The translations under genes and the position numbers were made by a program. A DNA stretch of 58,584 nt from contig NZ_JAPJZK010000002.1 in NCBI RefSeq assembly GCF_026309355.1, forward strand, positions 117,485-176,068. Direction: 5' to 3'. The notes below the pieces were generated by a model. It searched no databases, was not told the DNA's origin, and saw nothing but the letters and a program-made list of their open reading frames with translations. The stretch comes from Spartinivicinus marinus. GTDB taxonomy: Bacteria > Pseudomonadota > Gammaproteobacteria > Pseudomonadales > Zooshikellaceae. Shown in pieces: positions 33,693-42,224 of this stretch (within the stretch, counting starts at the first letter, position 1; each line of letters opens with the position of its first letter).

Positions 33693-34169
33693 TTAGCGCT
33701 GATTAGTTACTGTTTCACAGGCAAGTCGGCCATTATTGTAACCTCCATCGTAAAGTAAACCACATAAGAAACCTTTGACCTTATTGCCCTCAACTTTCGC
33801 ACCTTCTATAACTTCCCCTCCAACAATCTTTAAACGACAGTATTGCTTGTTAGCAGGAAATATTATTGGAAGTGGTAAAATAGTTACTTGTCCCACAACT
33901 CCAGTCCAAATTAATTCTTCGTTATAGTAAAGATACTCCACATCATTATCCGTTTTTCTGTCATCAGGTTTTCCTACAATGCTAACTAAAGATGACTCAG
34001 ATATAGGCGTATCTCCAGGAGTAAATATGCAGTTAAAGGGGTTTTGATGAAACGAAAATGCCTGTGGATAAACTGTAACTTTTGTATTTGTTGTTGCAGG
34101 ATAAAAATATCCACCTGCACAGCCAGTTAGAAAAAATGAGATAATAGTTGTGTAAAATACAGTTTGCAT
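33693..34169 (-). CDS. Small lipoprotein
   Basis: 158 residues with a lipoprotein signal: hydrophobic 'VFYTTIISFFLTGC' with the lipobox LTGC (Cys17). The mature part has 'SLVSIVGKPDDRKTDNDVEYLYY', a pattern resembling the SmpA/BamE-type outer-membrane lipoprotein fold, but similarity is weak. Likely anchored to the outer membrane. It has the TACTAGTTAGTTA form of the element upstream. Confidence 0.55.
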   Translation of the reverse strand: MQTVFYTTIISFFLTGCAGGYFYPATTNTKVTVYPQAFSFHQNPFNCIFTPGDTPISESSLVSIVGKPDDRKTDNDVEYLYYNEELIWTGVVGQVTILPLPIIFPANKQYCRLKIVGGEVIEGAKVEGNKVKGFLCGLLYDGGYNNGRLACETVTNQR

Positions 34170-34605
34170 CTTTATCCATTATATACAGCTGATTTAAAAT
34201 AACTAACTAGTAGCGAGTATCGCACTGACGTATTTATAGGCGGGGTATTCTGACTGAAACTCCCTAATAGGTCTAACTCTTCTGACGTGCACCAAATTCA
34301 ACCACTCAGCTTTCAGGGCTGCCCAGTGCTCTATTTTCCTGCTCCCTCCCCTCAAGCCATTTCAAAAATAGCCGATAAGTCCAAGATTCGGATGTTTTTA
34401 TATACAACAGTATCATAATACGGATTTTGGTATTTTTTATTATCAAAATTTGATTTTTATTACATTTTTATCTAAATATGACCGATAAGCTTAGTTATCG
34501 GCCACTATTATCTATCTTATGATAGTCATCCACCCCACCCCTCGTTTTTTGTCCGTTTTTTCAACGATTCAGCGTTTTCGCGCTTAAATTGGCTTGTCAT
34601 TTTAA
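34170..34605. other. Intergenic region with a partial long repeat
   Basis: 34198-34234 holds the ACTAACTAGTAGCGAGTATC and GCACTGACG element. 34245-34400 holds the left part of the long repeat (GTATTCTGACTGAAACTCCC, AGTGCTCTATTTTCCTGCTC, AAAATAGCCGATAAG). Further right are CCGATAAGCTTAGTTATCGG (34482-34501), a palindrome built on the same CCGATAA word, and AT-rich sequence. Confidence 0.55.
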
Positions 34606-34652
34606 TTCGATACGATATGATACGATTAATATGATATGAATCGATATGATTA
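34606..34652 (+). promoter_or_regulatory. Repeated operator upstream of kfrA-like gene
   Basis: Iterated TCGATACGATATGATACGAT, then TAATATGATATGAATCGATA and TGATT, immediately before the ribosome-binding site AAGGGGC. The repeated RTACGAT/RATATGA words are what KfrA-type autorepressors bind at their own promoter (known for KfrA; inferred here). Confidence 0.65.
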
Positions 34653-34662
34653 AGGGGCAATC

Positions 34663-35646
34663 ATGGCAAGAGAAGGGGTGAGCTACGATGAAGTGGCCCA
34701 AGTGTGCGAGAAGCTTTATCGGGAAGGTCTAAAGCCGAACCAGCGTAATGTACGAGAGATACTGGGCACCGGCAGCACCTCAACGCTACTCCGCCATATC
34801 AATACTTGGAAAGAGCGCCAACAAGCCGCCGCCAATACCGAGCTTGACCTGCCTCAGTCGGTCATCGGCACAATTAAAAAAGCCATGCTGGAAGCCGTGG
34901 ATAATGCGACCCAAAAACAGGAGGCTGCCCTGGTTGATGCCAAAGAACAGCTCCAAGAAGCCTTTCGGGGGTTGAATGCCTATGAAGATAAGATCAAGGT
35001 GTTAAAACACGAAAAAAATACCCTGTTAGCACAGTCCGAAGCCAAAACCCTGGAACTGGAAAAGCAATTAGCCGCCACTCAGCGCCGGGCCGATGACCTA
35101 GAAACCCAAAATAAAGCCCTAAACAGTAAGCTGGATGAGGCCTTACGGGCCCAGGAAATCGCTCGTACCGAATCGGCTAAAGCCCAAATGCAGGTAGAGC
35201 GGGCTGACATCGCCGTCGAGAAAGCCGAACAGCGTGGCGATGAACTGCGCCAGGAGTTAGAACAGCTCAAATCTGCTTTAACCACCGCAGAAAAAGCCGC
35301 CGCCACCGCCGAAGCCGTCGCAAAAGAACAGAGCAAAGCGATTGACCGACTCGATACGGAATTGGCTGAGGACAAACAGGCTTTAACTGCCTTGCAATCC
35401 CGTTATGACAATTTGCTCGGCCGCTATGAAGAAGCCGCCAAAATGGAAACTAAAGTGCAAGAGCAAGATAAACAAATTAGCCGGCTAGAATCAGACATTC
35501 TCAACCATCAACGCCGTTATGAAGACCTGCTAGCAAAATATGAAGCCTGTACTCGGTTGGAATCTGCGACAACCGCTCGGCTGGCGGTATTGGAAGCCCA
35601 AAGCAGTCAACCTGCTAAGCCCACTGACAAATCAACCAAAAAATAA
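34663..35646 (+). CDS. kfrA: KfrA-like plasmid DNA-binding coiled-coil protein
   Basis: 327 residues. The N-terminal 'SYDEVAQVCEKLYREGLKPN' and 'NVREILGTGSTSTLLRHINT' is the KfrA DNA-binding domain (winged-helix/HTH). Nearly all of the rest, from about residue 80, is an uninterrupted Ala/Glu/Lys/Gln coiled coil with heptad pattern, as in KfrA of IncP plasmids, where it supports plasmid stability and autoregulates. GC content and codon use are higher than in the neighbouring modular genes, fitting a plasmid-backbone origin. Confidence 0.85.
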   Translation: MAREGVSYDEVAQVCEKLYREGLKPNQRNVREILGTGSTSTLLRHINTWKERQQAAANTELDLPQSVIGTIKKAMLEAVDNATQKQEAALVDAKEQLQEAFRGLNAYEDKIKVLKHEKNTLLAQSEAKTLELEKQLAATQRRADDLETQNKALNSKLDEALRAQEIARTESAKAQMQVERADIAVEKAEQRGDELRQELEQLKSALTTAEKAAATAEAVAKEQSKAIDRLDTELAEDKQALTALQSRYDNLLGRYEEAAKMETKVQEQDKQISRLESDILNHQRRYEDLLAKYEACTRLESATTARLAVLEAQSSQPAKPTDKSTKK

Positions 35647-35666
35647 CGCTACCCATAAGGAAACCA

Positions 35667-35873
35667 ATGATGTCAGACCAATATGAAGAAAAACCCCTGT
35701 GGTTTCGGCTGGTAGTCGAAATGGATAATGGTCAATTGCATGCCGTTAGCCTGACCGACCAGCAACAAGAGGAACTACAACAGGCTCTCACCGACATTAT
35801 GGGGGATCAACCTTTACGTATTCATCCAGTGCCCTTTAGCACAGCCAAAGATATGGCCCCTACCCTTAATTGA
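35667..35873 (+). CDS. Small hypothetical protein downstream of kfrA
   Basis: 68 residues, acidic ('EKPLWFRLVVEMDNGQLHAV', then 'DQQQEELQQALTDIMG'). AAGGAAACC lies before the ATG at 35667, and it follows kfrA by 20 bp, so the two are probably co-transcribed. No family recognised. Confidence 0.45.
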   Translation: MMSDQYEEKPLWFRLVVEMDNGQLHAVSLTDQQQEELQQALTDIMGDQPLRIHPVPFSTAKDMAPTLN

Positions 35874-36005
35874 TCATAACCCTGCTTATTCGATCACTGT
35901 TCTTGAAAAAAAAATATATAACCAATTACCGCCTTGATGCATTTGGATATACTGAGCGATTTTTGATCTACCCTTCAGTTCTTCATCTAGTCGTAAGGAG
36001 GTAAA

Positions 36006-36824
36006 ATGGAGTCTGCATTAAATTGGGTGAATGAAAACTCAGATATGCTAATTGAGTATGCAATACAGATCGCACTAGCTTTTGTCGTCCTACTTGTTGG
36101 AATTCGAGTTGCTAAGTTGTGTGGTAAGTTGACTGAAAAGGCTTTTAATAGTCGCAGGGTTGATAAGGCTGTAGGCTCTTTTGTATCCAGTATTGTCTAT
36201 GCCATTGTTCTTGCTGCAACAGTCTTGATGGCGCTTTCGCAAGTAGGGATTGAAACCACCTCTTTTATTGCCATTTTAGGTGCTGCAGGTCTTGCCGTTG
36301 GTTTGGCTTTGCAAGGTTCATTATCGAATTTTGCTTCAGGTGTTTTGATTATACTTTTACGCCCATTTAAATCTGGAGACTATATTGAGGCTGGCGGCCA
36401 GTCGGGTACTGTTACTAAAATAGAAATATTTTCAACGGAGCTGCGTACCCCTGATAATAAAGTCATAATAATGCCTAACTCTTCTGTTATGTCTGATGCT
36501 ATTGTCAATTATTCTCGAGAAAAAACCCGTCGTATTGATTTGGTAATCGGTGTAGGGTACGAAGCTAACCTTAAGGAAGCCAAACAAGTGCTTTCTTCAA
36601 TACTTGATGCGGATGTACGGGTACTTAAAGATCCAGGCTATACAGTAGCTGTCTTGGAACTGGCGGACTCTAGCGTTAATTTTGCTGTTCGCCCATGGGT
36701 TAATACAGTAGATTACTGGCCAACTTATTTTGAGTTAGTAGAAAAGATTAAACTCGCCTTGGATGAGGCAAATATTTCCATTCCTTTTCCACAAATGGAC
36801 ATACATCTTCATAAAGATAAATAG
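36006..36824 (+). CDS. mscS: Small-conductance mechanosensitive channel (MscS family)
   Basis: 272 residues, close to E. coli MscS (286). Three N-terminal membrane helices are followed by the pore-lining TM3 with its Gly/Ala pattern ('AGLAVGLALQGSLSNFASGVL'), 'LRPFKSGDYIEAGGQSGTV' and the cytoplasmic beta and C-terminal domains ('PNSSVMSDAIVNYSREKTRR'). It opens under membrane tension to release solutes on osmotic downshift. AAGGAGG lies 5 nt before the ATG. Single gene. Confidence 0.93.
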   Translation: MESALNWVNENSDMLIEYAIQIALAFVVLLVGIRVAKLCGKLTEKAFNSRRVDKAVGSFVSSIVYAIVLAATVLMALSQVGIETTSFIAILGAAGLAVGLALQGSLSNFASGVLIILLRPFKSGDYIEAGGQSGTVTKIEIFSTELRTPDNKVIIMPNSSVMSDAIVNYSREKTRRIDLVIGVGYEANLKEAKQVLSSILDADVRVLKDPGYTVAVLELADSSVNFAVRPWVNTVDYWPTYFELVEKIKLALDEANISIPFPQMDIHLHKDK

Positions 36825-37138
36825 CCAATCGATATTATTGAACTGTCTACCCACGGTAAGGGTGTGTATGTATAGGTACTAAAAATATTTATTACTGCAT
36901 GCTTGCCGGGGGAACATGTACAAACGACAAAACTGAATGCAGCTTTACCAGCAGAGTCTGCATAACAAGCCTAAATAAAGTTGCTCAAAATTCTATCTTG
37001 CAGCAAGGACATCAGTGCTATTCATTGAAAGGGAGTGGCGCTATGTAACAGATGACTCGGTGCTTTTACGCTAAGCAAATAACTAATAATCCTACTGATA
37101 TAGCTATTTGCTCCCTTTGATGCCGATCAACTAATAGT
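36825..37138. other. Intergenic region after mscS
   Basis: No gene, repeat or terminator that I can support. CTACCCACGGTAAGGGTG (about 36848) is a weak hairpin candidate. Confidence 0.3.
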
Positions 37139-37927
37139 TTATGGACTAAATGCCCAACCCGGCTGCTGAATACCTGGACAGAGTTTAGCAAATTGTAAAA
37201 GGCGCCCTTTCTTATCCATGAGTTTCTTTGCCGAATTGATTAATACCTGGTTGATACGAAGATAAAGTCGTAGTGCACCCGGTTGCTGTTTAGGTACCAT
37301 AATATGCAAATAACTTTTATCCGTATTTTTTTCATGATAAGTAATTTTTCGACGATCTGCTTCTGAGAAATATTTATTAAGAATTAATAGGCCATTATCA
37401 AGCGGCATGGGTACTAGCGCCACTCGCTCTTTCAATAATAAGTTAAATGTGAGTCGTTCTATTCGTACCTGGCGTAACTGTAACTGATGGGTTTTGGCAG
37501 CCTCTTCAAATTGCCGGCCAAAATAGTAGGATGCTGTAATAGCTATCGGCCCTATATCTTTTAAATCAGCCAGGGTTTCCCACTGAACTGGCGTTGTCTT
37601 TAGGTGAAAAAAAACGGTTTTAATCGCATAAATAGGATAAGAAAAATAAAACTGTTTGGCTCGCGTTTGGTTACATATCCAGCCCGGCGATGCTTTCACA
37701 TTTGCAGCCTGTGCATGGTTATAAGCAGCTTTCCAGCTATCATACCAATGATAATGTACGTCAATGCCCGCCTCACGGAATTGCAAGGTTAACTGCATGG
37801 CGAGCGTACCTTGGTCAGGCCTTTCATCATCGAAATACGGTGGCCATTTAGCTACCGCAAATGTCAGCATGTTAGCTGAAGAAGCCATGTTCATAGCTAG
37901 CAAACAAGCCCACAAGATAAGCTTCAT
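37139..37927 (-). CDS. Periplasmic solute-binding-protein-like protein
   Basis: 262 residues with a signal peptide (MKLILWACLLAMNMASSA). The body is family 3-like ('MLTFAVAKWPPYFDDERPDQ', 'WKAAYNHAQAANVKASPGWI', 'YFSYPIYAIKTVFFHLK', 'LADLKDIGPIAITASYYFG'). It starts by 4-nt overlap (ATGA) with the stop of the small gene upstream, so the two form an operon. No transporter partner is linked. Ligand unknown. Confidence 0.65.
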   Translation of the reverse strand: MKLILWACLLAMNMASSANMLTFAVAKWPPYFDDERPDQGTLAMQLTLQFREAGIDVHYHWYDSWKAAYNHAQAANVKASPGWICNQTRAKQFYFSYPIYAIKTVFFHLKTTPVQWETLADLKDIGPIAITASYYFGRQFEEAAKTHQLQLRQVRIERLTFNLLLKERVALVPMPLDNGLLILNKYFSEADRRKITYHEKNTDKSYLHIMVPKQQPGALRLYLRINQVLINSAKKLMDKKGRLLQFAKLCPGIQQPGWAFSP

Positions 37928-38169
37928 TGCTGAGATTTAGTGTTGTTTATCGATGAGCATGCTGGCGTTTGATTCCAGTCCGTTATTGACTTCGTTAGCG
38001 TGACACCCTCTTTACCTTGCTTTTTCAGTTCAGCGATACTGGGTCTACCACTCTGGCCGTAAGGGACTTGGATTATTTGACCTCCCGATTTAAGAAAAGC
38101 GCTGATTTGCTGCTCAATGGTTTTACTAGCGTTATTGTTCACCCTACGCGATGGTTTGATGTTTGGCAT
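37924..38169 (-). CDS. Small protein, loosely SutA-like
   Basis: 81 residues. 'IEQQISAFLKSGGQIIQVPYGQSG' resembles the segment 'FL..GG.I..V' of small RNA-polymerase-binding regulators such as SutA, but the match is short and unproven. The C-terminus is Ser/Asn-rich. It is translationally coupled to the binding-protein gene behind it. A regulatory role is only a guess. Confidence 0.35.
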   Translation of the reverse strand: MPNIKPSRRVNNNASKTIEQQISAFLKSGGQIIQVPYGQSGRPSIAELKKQGKEGVTLTKSITDWNQTPACSSINNTKSQQ

Positions 38170-38268
38170 GGATGCCCCCTTGCTTGCGACACTTAATAAA
38201 CAAGAATAGAGGGTATCTTTAGTGATTGTGTATATCCTTTTTTAACGTTGACGTGACCCTAAGTAACA

Positions 38269-38358
38269 TGAATTCGGTGCAAAAGCCATCCATTGGTAAA
38301 ACAAACAATCAAAACGATCTTGTTTTGATCAATTAGGACAGTTTTTTCACCGAATTCA
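38269..38358. repeat. 90-bp inverted-repeat element (MITE-like or attenuator)
   Basis: The outer arms TGAATTCGGTG (38269-38279) and CACCGAATTCA (38348-38358) are perfect inverted repeats. Inside is a second hairpin, ATCAAAAC (38308-38315) with GTTTTGAT (38322-38329). It lies between two leftward genes, so it could end transcription of 38378-39124 or be a miniature transposable element. Confidence 0.55.
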
Positions 38359-38377
38359 CATTATTAATTGACTCCCA

Positions 38378-39124
38378 TTACTTATATAGTTGATCAATGA
38401 ACTCTTTCCTTATTTTTTTAATTTCTCCATTTTCTTGCATAATTCCTAATGCATTAGTTAGCTTTACTATTAAGTTTTTATTTTTTTTATGTATGTAATG
38501 ATATAAATATTCCACAGATAAAGGTGTCTTAAATATATGTAGTTGATTAAATCGTTTATCTTTAATAAAGGAGAGATAGGTAGGGTAAGACCATACGCCA
38601 AAGTCAACCCTATTAAAATAAACAACATTCAATAATTGGTCATAGGTTTGAACTTTTTCAATCATTTTTAAATTATTTTTTTTCGATTCATCCTCAATAT
38701 ATAAAATACCATTCAATATCCCAATACTATGATTACTTAGGCTATTCCAGCTATCTATTTTGAGTGATTTTAATTTCTCTTTGTTGGTAAAAGCCAATGC
38801 AGATACATTGCCTACAGGGATCGGGATGATAACTAAATTTGGAAACTTCTTACTAATACCCTTGATACGGTAAAGTTCTCCGTCTACACGGCCAGCATTA
38901 GCTTCGATTAAAGATCTTTTCCATGAAGGGGAAGAGGTAATCCTAACTTTTTCCTTCGAAAGTTCATATGCTTGCTTAACGACTATCGAAATCACTTGTG
39001 AGTCAATATCTGTCTCAAAATCTGGGCCTGTAGATATATGCCAAATATTTTCACAAACCCCATGAGCACTTAAAGATAAGAGTATCACTATCGATATGAA
39101 TAAATGGAGGTACTGAGCCATCAA
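38378..39124 (-). CDS. Periplasmic solute-binding-protein-like protein (SBP_bac_3 type)
   Basis: 248 residues with a signal peptide ('LHLFISIVILLSLSAHGVC'). Family 3-like segments: 'VISIVVKQAYELSKEKVRI', 'WKRSLIEANAGRVDGELYRI', 'LVIIPIPVGNVSALAFTNKE', 'YDQLLNVVYFNRVDFGVWS'. The pattern 'GRVDGELYR' is typical of the orphan binding-protein-like group found in marine gammaproteobacteria. No permease genes nearby. Confidence 0.65.
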   Translation of the reverse strand: MMAQYLHLFISIVILLSLSAHGVCENIWHISTGPDFETDIDSQVISIVVKQAYELSKEKVRITSSPSWKRSLIEANAGRVDGELYRIKGISKKFPNLVIIPIPVGNVSALAFTNKEKLKSLKIDSWNSLSNHSIGILNGILYIEDESKKNNLKMIEKVQTYDQLLNVVYFNRVDFGVWSYPTYLSFIKDKRFNQLHIFKTPLSVEYLYHYIHKKNKNLIVKLTNALGIMQENGEIKKIRKEFIDQLYK

Positions 39125-39268
39125 GCAGATCCTTGTTAGAAATCAAAGAGGATCAGCTACTAAGTATATGTAACCTATTGGTCTCACACCAACATAATAT
39201 TAATCTGCCTATAGTTTTCCGGACACACAAACACGGGTAATATTAGTCCCAACTAGAGGTGTGTCCAT

Positions 39269-39325
39269 ATGTCTAAAAAGAAGTCTAAAAACTATACTGC
39301 TGAATTTAAAGAGTCAGCCGTCGGT
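39269..39325 (+). pseudogene. IS3-family orfA N-terminal remnant
   Basis: ATG at 39269 followed by SKKKSKNYTAEFKESAV, the standard start of IS3/IS911-type OrfA, then an abrupt change of sequence and a stop. CCGGACACACAAAC upstream (about 39219) looks like the matching terminal repeat. Only the first 18 codons survive. Confidence 0.7.
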
Positions 39326-39455
39326 CCACATCAAAGGTGAAAGGTATTTACATTTCAAACACTTCCACACCCATTTATATCTAAACCCCATCAGTGAAAG
39401 ATACAAGTGGTCAAGTAAAACCCGCCAAAATCTCCTGCTTTAAAGTTATAGTTAT
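39326..39455. other. Sequence between IS3 remnant and IS66 copy
   Basis: 130 bp with no recognisable feature; probably the junction left by several insertions. Confidence 0.3.
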
Positions 39456-39534
39456 GTGAGCTTCCGAGAGCGTAGCTCAACTTAACTTTTTAAATCTGAT
39501 TAACTGACTACCTCACTTATTAAGAGGTAAGCCT

Positions 39535-39918
39535 ATGTCAGTTTCCCCCACATTAGAAAGCGTTGCAGCGGCGTTTAAAACTTGGCGAAATAACCCTCAA
39601 CTGGGTCGCAAGCAAGTTCCACTGACCCTTCGCCAACAAGCCATTGCATTGCTGGCGAATTACCCCATATCCCAGGTGATTAATACCTTGGGGTTAAGTC
39701 ACTCAGCATTAAAGCGCTGGCAACAGTCAACACCCGAAGTCGATGAGGCTCCTGAGGCTAATCAGTTTATACCTTTACCCGAGTCACCAGAAACACCCTC
39801 CTTGTTGTGTGTGACCGTGTGTATTGGCGACGATACTCAACTGGTGGTTGAAGGTGAATTAACCAGCCATCAGCTCAGTGCTGTCGTGCGAGAATTACAG
39901 GCGGTGCGAAGGAGGTAA
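39535..39918 (+). CDS. tnpA: IS66 accessory protein TnpA (copy 1)
   Basis: 127 residues; 'SPTLESVAAAFKTWRNNPQL' and the HTH-like 'PISQVINTLGLSHSALKRWQ'. AGAGGTAAG precedes the ATG. Three nt separate its stop from tnpB. Confidence 0.88.
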   Translation: MSVSPTLESVAAAFKTWRNNPQLGRKQVPLTLRQQAIALLANYPISQVINTLGLSHSALKRWQQSTPEVDEAPEANQFIPLPESPETPSLLCVTVCIGDDTQLVVEGELTSHQLSAVVRELQAVRRR

Positions 39919-39920
39919 GC

Positions 39921-40253
39921 ATGATTGCATTAACAGCCACCTCACGTATTTTATTGTCTACCCAACCGGCGGATTTTCGCAAAGGCATTGATGGGTTTGT
40001 TGCCTTATGCCAGCAGGTTTTAAATCAAGATCCTCGTTCAGGCGTGGTATTTGTTTTCATTAATCGGAGTAAGACCATGGTTCGAGCGCTCCACTATGAT
40101 GGCACCGGTTTTTGGCTAATGACAAAACGGTTATCAAAAGGGCGTTTTTTAGGCTGGCCTTCAGGAACAGCCCCTATCAACCCGTTGGCGGCTAAACAAC
40201 TCAGTCTTTTATTACGAGGGCAAGCGTTAACACGAATAGTGCCTTTGAGCTAA
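39921..40253 (+). CDS. tnpB: IS66 accessory protein TnpB (copy 1)
   Basis: 110 residues with 'QPADFRKGIDGFVALCQQVL', 'GVVFVFINRSKTMVRALHYD' and 'GFWLMTKRLSKGRFLGWP', typical IS66 Orf2. GGAGG lies just before the ATG. Confidence 0.9.
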   Translation: MIALTATSRILLSTQPADFRKGIDGFVALCQQVLNQDPRSGVVFVFINRSKTMVRALHYDGTGFWLMTKRLSKGRFLGWPSGTAPINPLAAKQLSLLLRGQALTRIVPLS

Positions 40254-40338
40254 ATAGTGCAGCATGATTTTCATTATACGACTTGCGTGTTATGTATAAA
40301 GGCGTATGCTACTGGGTGAATAATAAAAAGGGATTGCA

Positions 40339-41937
40339 GTGACTCAAACCACTACAATTAATCGCACAGAACTTCAAGCACTGAAGCAGCGGATTAGTGA
40401 AGCCCAAGCTTATGGTTTATCGCTGAGCCAAGAGGATAATCAGTATATTTTAGATGCGCTGATGACCCTTGAGCATTTACAGCAACAACTGCATACCCAC
40501 TCAATTACCCTCCATAAGCTGCGTAAATCACTGGGTATTGAAATGAGCTCTGAAAAGCTACGTGATTTATGTGGGGAAAATACCACAGCAGGTGAGAGCA
40601 AGGACAAGCTGGCTAAGCCACCCCGTCAGCGTCCCCCTAAACCGAAAAGCACCACACCACCGGTGACCATCAATCATGCGCTAACTCAATACCAAAGTGG
40701 TGAGGTGTGCCCTGCCTGTGAAATAGGAAAACTGTATTCTACTAAACCCGCCCGTTTGTTGCGTATTACCGGTCAGAGCCCCTATGCCCGAGAACTACAC
40801 TTAGCAGAACAACGCCGCTGTAATGCGTGCGGAGCCTATTTCACTGCCCCTTTACCTGAAGCGGTCACCGTGGATGGTGAACCACAGCAGCAATATGGTT
40901 ACTCAGCGCGCTCATTAATGGTGTTAAGCAAATATTTTGCAGGCTCACCTTTTTATCGGCAAGAATGTTTACAAGGGTTGTTAGGAGTCGCCATCAGTAG
41001 CTCTACCTTTTATGATCAAAGCAGCTATGTGGCAAATGATGTGACGCCACTGTTTGATCGGCTAAAAGAGTTAGCGGCTAATGCCGTCGATTATTTATTA
41101 GATGATACGGGGCACCGCATATTAAAACAGGGCCCGGTGATGAAAAAGCGGCTTAAACAGAAAAAAGCCAAACGACGAACAGGCATTTATGCCTCAGGTG
41201 TGATTGCGAATTTAAGCAATCAGCACCAAATCGTGTTGTTCCAAACCAATGTGGGTCATGCCGGTGAGCTCATTGACGAACTGCTGGAAAAGCGTTCACC
41301 TGATCAACCCCCGCCCATTTTAATGAGCGATGCCTTAGCCAATAATAACCCGCAAAGCGGTTGCGAAACCATTCGCTCGCTCTGTAATACCCATGGGCGC
41401 CGCCAATTTGCGGATGTGTTTAATCATTTCCCCACACAGGTGGAGTATGTGCTTAAGCAATACCAAACGATCTGGCTTAATGAGGCAACAGTTGTCCAGG
41501 AACAGTTGTCACCTGAACAACGGCTAGCCTATCACCAGACTCACTCTTTGCCTGTGATGGCTGCGCTACGAGAATGGGGTAATCAATTAATCCAAAGTGG
41601 CAAAATTGAAGACAATAGTGGGCTAGGAAAAGCTATCTGTTACTTTGATCGACACTATGAGGGACTTACCCGGTTTTGTACCCATGTAGGCGCGCGACTG
41701 GATAATAACTTAATGGAAGCGATGTTAAAACTCATCGTTCGAGGTCGAAAAAATAGTTTATTTTATAAAACACAAACCGGTGCCAATGTAGCGGATGTAT
41801 TGACTTCAGTGATTGCTACCGCTGCCAGTGCAGGAATTAACGTGTTTGATTATTTAAATGCCATTCAACGTAATAAAGCGGCTGTTAAAGCCAATCCTGA
41901 TCAATGGTTGCCATGGGATTTTAAGGCAGAAAAATAA
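40339..41937 (+). CDS. tnpC: IS66 transposase TnpC (copy 1)
   Basis: 532 residues from a GTG start with AAAAAGGGATTGCA upstream. Zinc-binding CPACEIGKLY and RRCNACGAYF, then the DDE core with 'DYLLDDTGHRIL', 'ILMSDALANNN', 'NTHGRRQFAD' and 'DNNLMEAMLKLIVRGRKNSL'; it ends 'PDQWLPWDFKAEK'. Appears intact. Confidence 0.92.
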   Translation: MTQTTTINRTELQALKQRISEAQAYGLSLSQEDNQYILDALMTLEHLQQQLHTHSITLHKLRKSLGIEMSSEKLRDLCGENTTAGESKDKLAKPPRQRPPKPKSTTPPVTINHALTQYQSGEVCPACEIGKLYSTKPARLLRITGQSPYARELHLAEQRRCNACGAYFTAPLPEAVTVDGEPQQQYGYSARSLMVLSKYFAGSPFYRQECLQGLLGVAISSSTFYDQSSYVANDVTPLFDRLKELAANAVDYLLDDTGHRILKQGPVMKKRLKQKKAKRRTGIYASGVIANLSNQHQIVLFQTNVGHAGELIDELLEKRSPDQPPPILMSDALANNNPQSGCETIRSLCNTHGRRQFADVFNHFPTQVEYVLKQYQTIWLNEATVVQEQLSPEQRLAYHQTHSLPVMAALREWGNQLIQSGKIEDNSGLGKAICYFDRHYEGLTRFCTHVGARLDNNLMEAMLKLIVRGRKNSLFYKTQTGANVADVLTSVIATAASAGINVFDYLNAIQRNKAAVKANPDQWLPWDFKAEK

Positions 41938-42224
41938 ATTAATTTACACTAAGTCAGCCATTTTAATTGTTTACACTATCCGCTCGGAAGCTCACAATCT
42001 ATCAATATTTCCATCTTTCAATACCCTTTCTTATGCCAACCAACCATTTTTGCCTACTGACCGTAAACAACCCAATATCAATACCAAAGCAGGTATCGTG
42101 ATTAGAATTCCAGCTAACGCAGCTATTAATGAATGAATATAATTTGTGAGCTTCCGAGAGCGTAGCTCAACTTAACTTTTTAAATCTGATTAACTGACTA
42201 CCTCACTTATTAAGAGGTAAGCCT

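Larger units (their letters stand above)
39456..41995 (+). mobile_element. IS66-family element, copy 1 (2540 bp)
   Basis: Ends GTGAGCTTCCGAG (39456) and CTCGGAAGCTCAC (41983-41995). All three genes tnpA-tnpB-tnpC read rightward. It appears identical to the copy at 42146-44685. The flanks ATAGTTAT and AATCTATC differ, so there is no target duplication: this copy probably arose or was rearranged by recombination or adjacent deletion. Confidence 0.9.

Noticed and set aside
23716-34240. Calling the intergenic elements classical attC sites
   Set aside because: GTTRRRY-like ends occur, but no complementary RYYYAAC partner, no single long imperfect stem and no integron integrase in the window. Kept as an open hypothesis only.
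35079-35375. Minus-strand Ser/Ala-rich frame inside the kfrA-like gene
   Set aside because: A by-product of the repetitive coiled-coil coding sequence.
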